Assembly (NCBI RefSeq): GCF_027579695.1
Contig: NC_083596.1
Coordinates: forward strand, 18,779,755 to 18,843,754
DNA length: 64,000 bases
Reading direction: 5' to 3'
DNA from: Neoarius graeffei
Lineage: Eukaryota > Chordata > Actinopteri > Siluriformes > Ariidae
Below, in pieces: positions 45,736 through 57,500 of the stretch. The notes beneath the pieces were generated by a model. That model was not told the DNA's origin, did no database searches, and worked only from the letters and a program-made list of their open reading frames with translations. Made by a program: the position numbers and the translations under genes. How positions within the stretch are numbered: the first letter of the stretch is position 1; each line of letters starts with the position of its first letter.

Positions 45736-46530
45736 TAGGATTGCCACCATTCAGAAATGAAAATAAGGGACGCCCACCACGGCTCCTTGGGGCTATGACC
45801 ACCACGGGCACGACTCCCATGGGGTGGGGTGCCCGCAGCAGTGGTATGTTTTATTTTGTAGGTGTTTTTAGTAAAGGGGTGATCAAGAAAGCAATTACTT
45901 ATACTTAAAGCTTGAAATGCTTTATTGCCAATGCTGTAAAAATGTAGAATGTACAAGTGGGCAACAATGAACTTTTAAAATATAATCTAAATATATTGAG
46001 AATTTAATATCACTATAAATGTAAGTACATAACTGTTCTTGGTGTAGGGACTCTCTTTGTAAACCTTGGGGACAATTTTACTTAGAGAGGAAAAAAGAGA
46101 ACAAAAAACAACAAAAACACAACAAACATGTATGTCTGCTTATTCAAGAATGCAGAAAACAAGAAAGTGCAAAACATTACTCCTTCCCTCAACAGTCCTG
46201 AGTTCATCCAGCCAAGGATGTGCCTCTTCCCACTCACGTCTGTATTTTTGTAAGCATTTACGCTTTTGAGGACGTGGTGGAGTCCCGGGTGCAGCAGACA
46301 TTTTTAAAAGGCTCAGGTTTTTTGAGCAGCGCCGGTGTGTGTTGTCTGTCTTTAGGCAACTGTGACAGCGCCACACGCGGTGATGCAGACAGCCAGGCAC
46401 AGACGCACAGAGCGTGACGCAGAGGAGAGGGGTTTGTGTCCTGGGTGGATCCCGCCAGGCCCGTCGCCATGGGCGGGCCTTAGGGGGCCGTGCCCGCCCT
46501 GAGACTCATGTGGGCCCGCCCTGCTGGAAC
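45736..46530 (-). mobile_element. hAT-like element, other end and coding remnant
   Basis: Begins TAGGATTGCCACC. The minus-strand ORF near 46140-46300 reads MSAAPGTPPRPQKRKCLQKY then REWEEAHPWLDEL. The KYRREWE..HPWL pattern is the N-terminus of a group of hAT-derived zinc-finger proteins in vertebrates. I infer the assignment; no catalytic domain is visible. Confidence 0.5.
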
Positions 46531-47215
46531 CCAGAGCAGAGACTTTTTTTCATAGGAGACAGGTCACTGAAGAAATCGTCTGCAGAAATGAATGGGGACA
46601 GTTCGTAACGGCAGCAAACATTCTAATCAACCGTCTCTGACGGCAGTACGGGTCTGCAAATATCCCGCCTGTTCCTCTGCCAACAACCAATCATATGTCG
46701 ATCTGAACCAACAGCTTTCCAATCATCTTGCAGCTTCGTGCTCCGCTGTCCCTCTCCTGCCGTTATAGAAGTACTGCGCCTGCGCAGTGTCAAAATAATC
46801 CACGAGAAAAGTGGATTTTAAAGCTTTTTCTGAGTCATGAGAACCAACCTAACACTCAAGTATAATCAACTTTTCATGGCGATTTCAATCATATGCTCTT
46901 CGCGACCGTTAGTTTTCACAGAGTCCAGTATTGATATCTTCCCATTCATGTTCAGAGGGTCTGGTCTCACTAATCCGAAAAAGATGCCTGAAAGTGGCCG
47001 GCGAGTGACCGCACTTGGCCTGATAGGAGCCCGTCACAGCTGCTTCTTCTTTGTTTGTTTTTTCCCCCTCAAAAAAAACAAACGTAAACTACAAGTCAAA
47101 GTTTTTCAGTATAACAATAATAAAGAAAAATGTGCTCAATTTAAAATGTATTGAAACTATTCGAAATCGGCTGATCGGTTCATTCATTATTATCCGTGAG
47201 TACAGAAACAGTCAC
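46531..47215. other. Intergenic, no recognised feature
   Basis: Includes CTGCGCCTGCGCAG at 46774 (an NRF1-like site) and no gene. Possibly more transposon DNA. Confidence 0.35.
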
Positions 47216-47615
47216 TACGTTTACATGCACATAGAGAGAATCGAATTTGTGCCGTTGCTCGACTGAAATCGAAGTTCAAAATGCCATGTATACACCTTAA
47301 TTCGGCTGAAATTGAACCGAACTTGATTTCTCGGAATCGAGCTACACAACCTAGTTTATGCGATTTCTGCCGAGCTATTTTGCGCATGTAAACCCTATCG
47401 AGCTAGTTGTCGAGCTACTTCCGGAAGTGACGAGTGAAGAGACCACAAGCGGGAAACACAACAGCCTCGGTCGGCATGACAACGGCATGAATCTTTTCTT
47501 TTTGTGGCATTGTTTGCACTGTTAAAATTTAGCTCACTTACTGTATCACCAAATACATCTGTACAGCTGTTGCATAGCTGTGAATTGTGTACATAAACAA
47601 GTCACTGTATTTGTC

Positions 47616-47700
<85 letters not shown>

Positions 47701-48208
47701 AACATCTGAAGAATGTCAATAAAAACAACTGAACTTTTTGTGTGTTTATTAAGACATAAGTTAAATTGTAAGCAAAAAAAAAAAAAATTTTTTGTAAGCA
47801 AAAAATGGACTTTAGAAAAATATTATTGTGCAAAATAAGTTGTCTTACAAAACAGTGGTCTGCGCCGGACAGTTTGTAGCCATAGTCTGTTAGAGCAAGC
47901 CGAACAGCTTGAGCACGGAACTGCTAGTGTTGCCAGATTGGGGGTTTTAAGTGCATTTTAGCGGATTTGAACATGTTTTGGGCTGGAATACGTCAGCAGT
48001 ATCTGGCAACACTATAGCTCTTCTTCATGACGACAACCGGAAGTGTACCAACACGATGGGGCGTGTAGCGCCACGTGTGGCTCGGGTGCACAATGCACCT
48101 TAGCCCGATTTCACTTGTGCATGTAGGATTGGATTTCTCTGGCACCCCTGCTGGGACCCTTTGCTCGATTACCAACAGCAGCTCGATTTGGACGTGCATG
48201 TAAACGTA
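47216..48208. mobile_element. Non-autonomous DNA element with TACGTTTACATGCAC ends
   Basis: Ends TACGTTTACATGCAC and GTGCATGTAAACGTA are perfect inverses, flanked by GTCAC at 47211-47215 and 48209-48213. Inside is a (TG)n(TA)n microsatellite (47616-47697). No ORF of note. Superfamily unknown. Confidence 0.75.
47616..47697. repeat. (TG)n/(TA)n microsatellite
   Basis: About ten TG units run directly into about thirty TA units. Two ORFs across it are artefacts of the repeat. Confidence 0.95.
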
Positions 48209-48213
48209 GTCAC

Positions 48214-48724
48214 TATCATTGCTATAAACGTGGACTAATATTTCTTGGGAACCAATGGGTTAATGTCATGGAATGAACCAACCGACCAATCGCATTTTTT
48301 CTTCAAATGGTATCTGGGTAAATCAGCAGCTGTCTCAGCCAATCACATTTTATTGCTGGACGGGATCATATCACGACATCTTCCGGTAGATACCCGAAAT
48401 CAGCTTTGTACGTTGTGAGGCCAGCGGAGCAAAAAAAAAAAAACTTTTAATATGCTGAGCAATGTTTGATACATTTTGGAAAGTTGTTTTGGTTGCTTTA
48501 TAGGTTTCTTAGAATATTTAACTCGTCACGTCTGTGCTGCTCTCCTGGGTTGCTAGAAACAATTGTGTTGCCCTGGCTTGGCGTATAAAATGTGTGCCCC
48601 CCCAAAGCAATTCAAGGCCCGTCCGTCAGTCCGTGTCTGGCGCCGGGTCTGGATCCCGCAACAGAGTATTTTCTGTTTTATTTTGTTCATTATTATTAGA
48701 TTTAGTGTTGATATGTGTGAGACA
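48214..48724. other. Intergenic, no recognised feature
   Basis: Nothing identified. It ends at the SINE beginning at 48725. Confidence 0.35.
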
Positions 48725-48757
48725 GGGCGGCACAGTGGTGTAAGGGTTAGCGCTGTC

Positions 48758-50096
48758 CAGGCCCGGCGCCAGGAACAGTTTACTAAGGGGGCAATTAGAA
48801 ATCGCAAGGGGGCAAATATTTTTCATATAGTGTGTAGTAGTGATGGCGTTCTGACAACGTGTTTCAAACAATTAACTGCGCCAACCACAAAACCACGGCC
48901 CCGAAGGTTGCTTTAGTCCGGGAAAATCATGTGATACATTACCAGGGCAGTTGCGCTTTATCAACCCCCGTGCCCACCTGTTAACCCTCCCCTCCAATTT
49001 ACTCACAGACACGCGTTACAACCGGAAAGATGCCAAACATAAAACAACACACACAAACCTACAGGCAAGTCCTTTACATTTAAAATACATACAAATAGCT
49101 CCGTGGGCGGCACGGTGGTGTAGTGGTTAGCGCTGTCACCTCACAGCAAGAAGGTCCTGGGTTCGAGCCCCGTGGCTGGCGAGGGCCTTTCTGTGTGGAG
49201 TTTGCATGTTCTCCCCATGTCCGCGTGGGTTTCCTCCGGGTGCTCCGGTTTCCCCCACAGTCCAAAGACATGCAGGTTAGGTTAACTGGTGACTCTAAAT
49301 TGACCGTAGGTGTGAATGTGAGTGTGAACGGTTGTCTATGTGTCAGCCCTGTGATGACCTGGCGACTTGTCCAGGGTGTACCCCGCCTTTCGCCCGTAGT
49401 CAGCTGGGATAGGCTCCAGCTTGCCTGCGACCCTGTAGAAGGATAAAGCGGCTAGAGATAATGAGATGAGATGAGAGACAAATAGCTCCGCGGCATGAAA
49501 ACAAAACGCCAATGCAAGTCTAAGGTACTTGGCTCGGCGGCCAAAATCATAATTTAAAAAAATCAACAGACCCCGCAGCAGTAATAGCCTTCCTGACTCG
49601 CACCGAGTCAACGCTAACCACTTAATCCGCGATCCCAGTTTAGGCGTGTAGGGGACTAAACACTCTGAAGTGATGAATTTTCACCCCCGCTGCATGGGGG
49701 GTGACGTCAACGACACATATTCTTACGCTATTTGCGCACAAAGCGGACCATATATGAACACATACACCGACATAAACGGAGATAAACTTAGCCTGCAAAG
49801 AAAGAAAATGGATTCATAATATTGTGATTGAATTCGTTTAATTCGGTGGGGGAAAGACTACTCCCGCAAACTGACTGCATATTGCAGACTACATGTAAAA
49901 CCCCCGCCCGCACGACCCCTCCCCTTGTCCTTATCACAGGTCTGTGTGTGCGCGGCTGTGTCAGCATTTCACACACACACCCACCCACAATAACAATTAA
50001 GAAAACAATTAAGTGATCTGAGTCTCTGTTGAGGGGGCGGGGCTGTAGCCACGAGGGGGCGACGCCCCCTTTCGCCCCCCCACGGCGCCGGGCCTG
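48758..50096. mobile_element. hAT-like non-autonomous element in a SINE
   Basis: Ends CAGGCCCGGCGCC and GGCGCCGGGCCTG are perfect inverses. The target duplication is CGCTGTC (7 bp, or 8 bp GCGCTGTC if the last G is counted as target). CAGG-type ends and a 7-8-bp duplication suit hAT. It holds a second SINE and no transposase. Confidence 0.8.
49104..49477 (+). mobile_element. DANA/Mermaid-type SINE inside the hAT-like element
   Basis: The target duplication ACAAATAGCTCCG lies at 49091-49103 and 49478-49490. Confidence 0.93.
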
Positions 50097-50638
50097 CGCT
50101 GTCGCCTCACAGCAAGAAGGTCCGGGTTCGAGCCCCGTGGCCGGCGAGGGCCTTTCTGTGCGGAGTTTGCATGTTCTCCCCGTGGGTTTCCTCCGGGTGC
50201 TCCGGTTTCCCCCACAGTCCAAAGACATGCAGGTTAGGTTAACTGGTGACTCTAAATTGACTGTAGGTGTGAATGGTTGTCTGTGTCTATGTGTCAGCCC
50301 TGTGATGACCTGGCGACTTGTCCAGGGTGTACCCCGCCTCTCGCCCGTAGTCAGCTGGGATAGGCTCCAGCTTGCCTGCGACCCTGTAGAACAGGATAAA
50401 GCGGCTAGAGATAATGAGATGAGATGAGACCTTAGTGCATATTCTTTTGTAGATTATTGACAAATTGATTTTTTTAATCAAAAGCTATATACACTAAGTA
50501 ACTTTAAAAACGCACATTGATAAAACTTGCTGAATTCGTGCTGAGTTTATCTCAAGAAGAAAAGAAATATATCACAATGGAAAAATAATTTCGTTCCGCC
50601 CGAATAAGTTCCAAATCTGTGCTCAAATCAGAATTTAA

Positions 50639-51892
50639 CACTAGCAGTCCCAGCATTTTTCTGTCTACCTAGAAGACCCACATAGGGGCCATTTGGCCTG
50701 ACCGCTTTTCCCCAATACACTAATCACTCATTTTGTTATGGTAATGAGGCTGTTAGTGGCAGTGTGTGGGGTGAGGGGGTCACATTTCACACACTTCACA
50801 CTTCAGTGGTGAAGTCATGTTGGCTACTTCTGTGTGAATGTGAGAATGAGGAATAAAAACACATTCTATTCTAAAATGTGAACATGTGAATGTCCCATGT
50901 GACCATAACGACTCATGTGACTGCAACCAGACAATTGTTTGATGGATAAATACCTCAGTGCACATGGACTATCGCTTCAGTTCCCTCAAGAATTTTGTGG
51001 TGAAAGAAGCTCCTCTCCAAGGAACAAAGATGCAGAGATTCAACAGGCATTGTAAGATTTCGGCTACGTTTACACTAGACCGTATCTGTCTCGTTTTCTT
51101 CGCGGACGCACTGTCCGTTTACATTAACCCCCCTGAAAAAGCGGGGAAACGGGAATCCGCCAGCGTCCACGTATTCAATCTAGATCGTATCAGCTCCGGT
51201 GCTGTGTAAACATTGAGAATACGCGAATACGCTGTGCTGAGCTCTAGCTGGCGTCTCATTGGACAACGTCACTGTGACATCCACCTTCCTGATTCGCTGG
51301 CGTTGGTCATGTGACGCGACTGCTGAAAAACGGCGCAGACTTCCGCCTTGTATCACCTTTCATTAAAGAGTATAAAAGTATGAAAATACTGCAAATACTG
51401 ATGCAAATACTGCCCATTGTGTAGTTATGATTGTCTTTAGGCTTGCCATCCTTCCACTTGCAAGTAATAAGTGATATGCGCTGGGATCACACACACAGCG
51501 GCTCAGTCCCGAATCGTGGCTTGTTCACTTCACTCGCGCGCTCTGTGAGCTGCGCAGGGCCGGAGTGCGCACCCTCCAGAGGGCACTCGCTGTTCAGGGC
51601 GGAGTGATTTGGAGCGCAGGATGCCTGCGGAGCCGAGCGTATCCGCGTATTGGTGTTGCTGTGTGCACGGCTAACGGTTTTAGTGTCAACGCGAATCGTT
51701 TTAAGAACGTTAATCTGATGATCCGCTGATTCGACGTAATGTAAACGTAGCCTTCATTTCTAAGCTGTAAGGTAACTAACAGCCACATTTCCATAACAAA
51801 ATGAATGTCTACAGGGAGGACTTGGGGCCAATTGGCCCTCTTGTGGGTTTTCTAGGTAAAAAGGCCAAATGGCCCCTCTCTGGGACTTCTAG
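50639..51892. mobile_element. Non-autonomous TTAA-site element (CACTAGCAGTCCCAG ends)
   Basis: TTAA lies at 50635-50638 and 51893-51896. The ends CACTAGCAGTCCCAG and CTGGGACTTCTAG are inverse, with matching subterminal GGGCCATTTGGCC / GGCCAAATGGCCCC words. piggyBac-like by target and ends, which I infer. Confidence 0.75.
51062..51752. mobile_element. Non-autonomous DNA element with GGCTACGTTTACA ends
   Basis: Ends GGCTACGTTTACA and TGTAAACGTAGCC are inverse, with TTC on both outer sides. It lies inside the TTAA-site element. The core TACGTTTACA is shared with the element at 47216-48208. Confidence 0.75.
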
Positions 51893-52046
51893 TTAAGGGA
51901 GTTGTACTCAGTAACGTACAATATGACTCGGGTAGTCAATGACATGGACAGGCTTTAATTTTCAAACAAATTTTGCATACACTGTACACACACAGTCTTG
52001 CCTATAAATACCCGGGGGAAATGATGGGAACATTGTCATTATTGAA

Positions 52047-52392
52047 GATGCAACGCCTAAGCCAAAATCAACGTGAACAGGCCATCGGGATGTTGCGTGC
52101 CGGAAGTACACAGACAGAGGTCGCCCGGCACTTCAGTGTTCATCATTCGACCATTTCCCGTTTGAGTCAGCGTTACAGACAGACAGGGAGCACCAGGGAT
52201 CGTCCACGCCCTGGTCAGCCTCGAGTCACGACGCCAGTTCAGGATCAGCACATCAGGCTAGCTCACCTCCGTGACAGATTCCTGACCCCCTCAGTCACTG
52301 CTGCTGAGACCCCTGGACGACACAGACCCAGAGTCTCCAGCATGACGGTCCGAACATGGACCAACTGTCACTTTGAATTTTTGTTATTGTGA
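52047..52392 (+). pseudogene. Tc1-like transposase, N-terminal part only (family M)
   Basis: MQRLSQNQREQAIGMLRAGS, then TQTEVARHFSVHHSTISRL and RPRPGQPRVTTP are both halves of a paired-type DNA-binding domain. The reading ends soon after MTVRTW, and the whole catalytic domain is deleted, running directly into the 3' flank. Confidence 0.8.
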
Positions 52393-52542
52393 ATTAATTC
52401 TTGAGTTTGACAATAAATGTCCTTTATCGATGTTTCAAGATGTGTGTGCATTACATACAATATCATAAATTTCAAATATATGCATGGATCTAAAGTGATA
52501 TCGTGTTGAATTCCATTGTGCGTTTTTAAAGTTACTTAGTAT

Positions 52543-52943
52543 TATATAAAAATTGCAAAAAATTCTCAAATGGTTATTGTGTAAAACACTTAGGCAAAGT
52601 GATAAGTGAATCCACGTGGCTGAAATCACTGTGTACTGCCAGATTTATTCATTTCTTTACACACCCTTTTTTTTTAGCTATACTGCTCACAGAGCGGCTT
52701 CTCTGGCGGGTGTCCAATTCACACGTCATGGGTTTTCCTGGTTTTACTCTGAATGTTTTTTGGAAGGGCAGAGGGCGTTCACGTGTTGGGGCGGTCCGTT
52801 TGACATCTGTGTGAATAAAAACAGGACCATGGAAAAGAGCAAGACACAGAGCAACTTAAAAGTAGAGGTGCAAAGTCCTAAAGGGAGGAGGATTGTGACT
52901 TGTAACCTCTAATATTAATAGTTAATTAATAGCGCATGCGACG
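52543..52943 (+). promoter_or_regulatory. Upstream region of the TNF ligand gene
   Basis: About 400 bp lies between a Tc1-like element and the start codon. It must hold at least part of the 5' UTR and promoter. I see no clear TATA box. The last 20 bp are AT-rich and then contain GCGCATGCG. The placement is by position only. Confidence 0.4.
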
Positions 52944-53051
52944 ATGCAGCAGAAGTGTCGGGACATGAAGCAGCTGGAGACGGGACTGCACTGGGCCACC
53001 GGGGTCCTCATCCTGATGCTCTGGCTCCAGGGCTCACTGCGCGTCGCCGAG
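52944..53051 (+). CDS. TNF ligand exon 1: tail and membrane anchor
   Basis: This exon has 36 codons from ATG to GCC GAG, followed by donor GTAACG at 53052. Its intron is phase 0. A competing ATG at 52936 is in another frame and stops after ten codons. A GCGCATGCG palindrome sits at 52932-52940, just before the start, and may be an NRF1-like promoter element. Confidence 0.8.
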
Positions 53052-53457
53052 GTAACGTACCAAACACTAGTGAACTGCTGAGTAGGTCACGGAGCACGTG
53101 GTTCGAGGCGTTAAAAAAAAAAAAATCATCTTCAGACAAAACACACTAAATTGTTCCTTTCCTTGTTACTCTACAGAGTGATACCCTCTAGGTGGTACAT
53201 CTTATAGTATGATCATTTTTAAATACCTTTCAGAGCTTTAAAGCTGCACCACATGCTTCAAAAGATGCACACTTGCTCACTAGAACAGATACACTTTACA
53301 CTTTTTTTTTTGAGTGTTTTCCATTTCATATCCAATGCATTATTTAATTCTAAAGGGTTCACAAACTTTCAAGCACCACTGTACAACTTAAGAAATGTAT
53401 TTTGTGGTAAAGGTATTTTGTTTATTAATGGAAGAAAAAAAGCTTAGACAAATAAAG

Positions 53458-53491
<34 letters not shown>

Positions 53492-53819
53492 CTTCAGACA
53501 AAACACACTAAATTGTTCCTTTCCTTGTTACTCTACAGAGTGATACCCTCTAGGTGGTACATCTTATAGTATGATCATTTTTAAATACCTTTCAGAGCTT
53601 TAAAGATGCACCACATGCTTCAAAAGATGCACACTTGCTCACTAGAACAGATACACTTTACACTTTTTTTTTTGAGTGTTTTCCATTTCATATCCAATGC
53701 ATTATTTAATTCTAAAGGGTTCACAAACTTTCAAGCACCACTGTACAACTTAAGAAATGTATTTTGTGGTAAAGGTATTTTGTTTATTAATGGAAGAAAA
53801 AAAGCTTAGACAAATAAAG

Positions 53820-53856
<37 letters not shown>

Positions 53857-54185
53857 CTTCAGACAAAACACACTAAATTGTTCCTTTCCTTGTTACTCTA
53901 CAGAGTGATACCCTCTAGGTGGTACATCTTATAGTATGATCATTTTTAAATACCTTTCAGAGCTTTAAAGATGCACCACATGCTTCAAAAGATGCACACT
54001 TGCTCACTAGAACAGATACACTTTACACTTTTTTTTTTTTAGTGTTTTCCATTTCATATCCAATGCATTATTTAATTCTAAAGGGTTCACAAACTTTCAA
54101 GCACCACTGTACAACTTAAGAAATGTATTTTGTGGTAAAGGTATTTTGTTTATTAATGGAAGAAAAAAAGCTTAGACAAATAAAG

Positions 54186-54219
<34 letters not shown>

Positions 54220-54547
54220 CTTCAGACAAAACACACTAAATTGTTCCTTTCCTTGTTACTCTACAGAGTGATACCCTCTAGGTGGTACATCTTCTAGTAT
54301 GATCATTTTTAAATACCTTTCAGAGCTTTAAAGATGCACCACATGCTTCAAAAGATGCACACTTGCTCACTAGAACAGATACACTTTACACTTTTTTTTT
54401 TGAGTGTTTTCCATTTCATATCCAATGCATTATTTAATTCTAAAGGGTTCACAAACTTTCAAGCACCACTGTACAACTTAAGAAATGTATTTTGTGGTAA
54501 AGGTATTTTGTTTATTAATGGAAGAAAAAAAGCTTAGACAAATAAAG

Positions 54548-54584
<37 letters not shown>

Positions 54585-57500
54585 CTTCAGACAAAACACA
54601 CTAAATTGTTCCTTTCCTTGTTACTCTACAGAGTGATACCCTCTAGGTGGTACATCTTCTAGTATGATCATTTTTAAATACCTTTCAGAGCTTTAAAGAT
54701 GCACCACATGCTTCAAAAGATGCACACTTGCTCACTAGAACAGATACACTTTACACTTTTTTTGAGCGATTTCCATTTCATATCCAATGCATTATTTAAT
54801 TCTAAAGCGTTCACAAACTTTCAAGCACCACTGTACAACTTAAGAAATGTATTTTGTGGTAAGGGTATTTTGTTTATTAATGGAAGAAAAAAAAGCTTAG
54901 ACAAATAAAGATATTATTATTATTATTATTATTATTATCTTCAGACAAAACGCATTAAATTGTTCCTTTCCTTGTTACTCTACAGAGTGATACCCTCTAG
55001 GTGGTATTATTATTATTATTATCTCATCTCATTATCTCTAGCCGCTTTATCCTTCTACAGGGTCGCAGGCAAGCTGGAGCCTATCCCAGCTGACTATGGG
55101 CGAAAGGCAGGGTACACCCTGGACAAGTCGCCAGGTCATCACAGGGCTGACACATAGACACAGACAACCATTCACACTCACATTCACACCTACGGTCAAT
55201 TTAGAGTCACCAGTTAACCTAACCTGCATGTCTTTGGACTGTGGGGAAAACCGGAGCACCCGGAGGAAACCCACGCGGACACGGGGAGAACATGCAAACT
55301 CCACACAGAAAGGCCCTCGCTGGCCCCGGGGCTCGAACCCAGGACCTTCTTGCTGTGAGGCGACAGCGCTAACCACTACACCACCGTGCCGCCATTATTA
55401 TTATTATTATTATTATTATCTTCAGACAAAACACACTAAATTGTTCCTTTCCTTGTTACTCTACAGAGTGATACCCTCTAGGTGGTACATCTTCTAGTAT
55501 GATCATTTTTAAAGACCTCTCAGAGCTTTAAAGATGCAGCACATGCTTCAAAAGATGCACACTTGCTCACTAGAACAGATACACTTTACACTTTTTTTTT
55601 AGTGTTTTCCATTTCATATCCAATGCATTATTTAATTCTAAAGGGTTCACAAACTTTCAAGCACCACTGTACAACTTAAGAAATGTATTTTCTGGTAAAG
55701 GTATTTTGTTTATTAATGGAAGAAAAAAAGCTTAGGTAAATAAAATTATTATTATTATTATTATTATTATTATCTTCAGACAAAATGCACTAAATTGTTC
55801 CTTTCCTTGTTACTCTACAGAGTGATACCCTCTAGGTGGTACATATTCTAGTATGATCATTTTTAAATACCTTTCAGAGCTTTAAAGATGCACCACATGC
55901 TTCAAAAGATGCACACTTGCTCACTAGAACAGATACACTTTACAGGTTTTTTTTTGAGTTTTCCATTTCATATCCAATGCATTATTTAATTCTAAAGGGT
56001 TCACAAACTTTCAAGCACCACTGTACAACTTAAGAAATGTATTTTGTGGTAAGGGTATTTTGTTTATTAATGGAAGAAAAAAAAGCTTAGACAAATAAAG
56101 GTATTATTATTATTATTATTATTATTATCTTCAGACAAAACACACTAAATTGTTCCTTTCCTTGTTACTCTACAGAGTGATACCCTCTAGGTGGTACATC
56201 TTCTAGTATGATCATTTTTAAATACCTCTCAGAGCTTTAAAGCTGCACCACATGCTTCAAAAGATGCACACTTGCTCACTAGAACAGATACACTTTACAC
56301 TTTTTGTTTTTGAGTGTTTTCCATTTCATATCCAATGCATTATTTAATTCTAAAGGGTTCACAAACTTTCAAGCACCACTGTACAACTTAAGAAATGTAT
56401 TTTGTGGTAAGGGTATTTTGTTTATTAATGGAAGAAAAAAAAAAGCTTAGACAAATAAAGGTCTGATTATTAACCCCCCCCCCTCCCCAGGAGGCAGGTG
56501 TTAAATAATGCATTAGGACAAATAACTCCCTGTCCCTAAATTAACACAACACTAATTAATATTTATATATAGTATGTACTGACTTCCGGGCGGCACAGTG
56601 GTGTAGTGGTTAGCACTGTTGCCTCACAGCAAGAAGGTCCTGAGTTCGAGCCCAGCAGCCGGCGAGGGCCTTTCTTTGTGGAGTTTGCATGTTCTGCCCG
56701 TGTCTGTGTGGGTTTCCTCCAGGTGCTCTGGTTTCCCCCACAGGCTAATTGGTGGCTCTAAATTGACTGTAGGTGTGAATGTGAGTGTGAATGGTTGTTT
56801 GTCTCTGTGTCAGCCCTGCGATAACCTGGCGACTTGTCCAGGGTGTACCCTGACTCTCTCCCATAGTCAGCTGGGATAGGCTCCAGCTTGCTTGCAACCC
56901 TGTAGAACAAGATAAGTGGATACAGATGATGGATGGATGGATGTACTGACTTCCTGGATAATTCCTACAAACTACCAAACTAACTCATACTAATCTTCTT
57001 TCATACTTTTTGGCCAGAAGCTTATGTAGATGAGGACCTTAGTATAGAAGTATAAAATATTATACACATTTTGTACAGGGCGGCGCGGTGGTGTGGTGGT
57101 TAGCGCTGTCGCCTCACAGCAAGAAGGTCCTGGGTTCGAGCCCCGGGGCCGGCGAGGGCCTTTCTGTGTGGAGTTTGCATGTTCTCCCTGTGTCCGCGTG
57201 GGTTTCCTCCGGGTGCTCCGGTTTCCCCCACAGTCCAAAGACATGCAGGTTAGGTTAACTGGTGACTCTAAATTGACCGTAGGTGTGAATGTGAGTGTGA
57301 ATGGTTGTCTATGTGTCAGCCCTGTGATGACCTGGCGACTTGTCCAGGGTGTACCCCGCCTTTCGCCCATAGTCAGCTGGGATAGGCTCCAGCTTGCCTG
57401 CGACCCTGTAGAAGGATAAAGCGGCTAGAGATAATGAGATAAGATGAGATGAGACATTTTGTACAGAGAACCCTACAATGTTAAAAAAAAATTGTTCAAA

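Larger units (their letters stand above)
48725..50429 (+). mobile_element. DANA/Mermaid-type SINE split by a DNA transposon
   Basis: The first 33 bp (GGGCGGCACAGTGG to CGCTGTC at 48757) and the rest (from CGCTGTC at 50097 to about 50429) make one SINE. The insertion lies between, with CGCTGTC repeated on both sides. Confidence 0.9.
50492..52542 (+). mobile_element. Tc1-like element (family M), relic with nested insertions
   Basis: Ends CACTAAGTAACTTTAAAAAC and GTTTTTAAAGTTACTTAGT are inverse. TA precedes the left end. It contains a TTAA-site element (50639-51892). Its transposase start is at 52047. Confidence 0.8.

Noticed and set aside
47538..47833. ORFs rich in Ile-Tyr repeats
   Set aside because: Direct translation of the (TA)n microsatellite.
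52616..52912. 98-residue ORF upstream of the TNF ligand
   Set aside because: No domain or conservation signal is visible, and it lies where the promoter and 5' UTR are expected.
53606..54908. Four near-identical 67-69-residue ORFs starting MHHMLQKMHTCSLEQ
   Set aside because: They are one ORF repeated by the tandem array and include a transposon terminal repeat. Identity follows the DNA repeat, not protein selection.
53129..56470. CRISPR-like array of regular repeats
   Set aside because: Units are ~360 bp, without short repeats and unique spacers, in a vertebrate intron.
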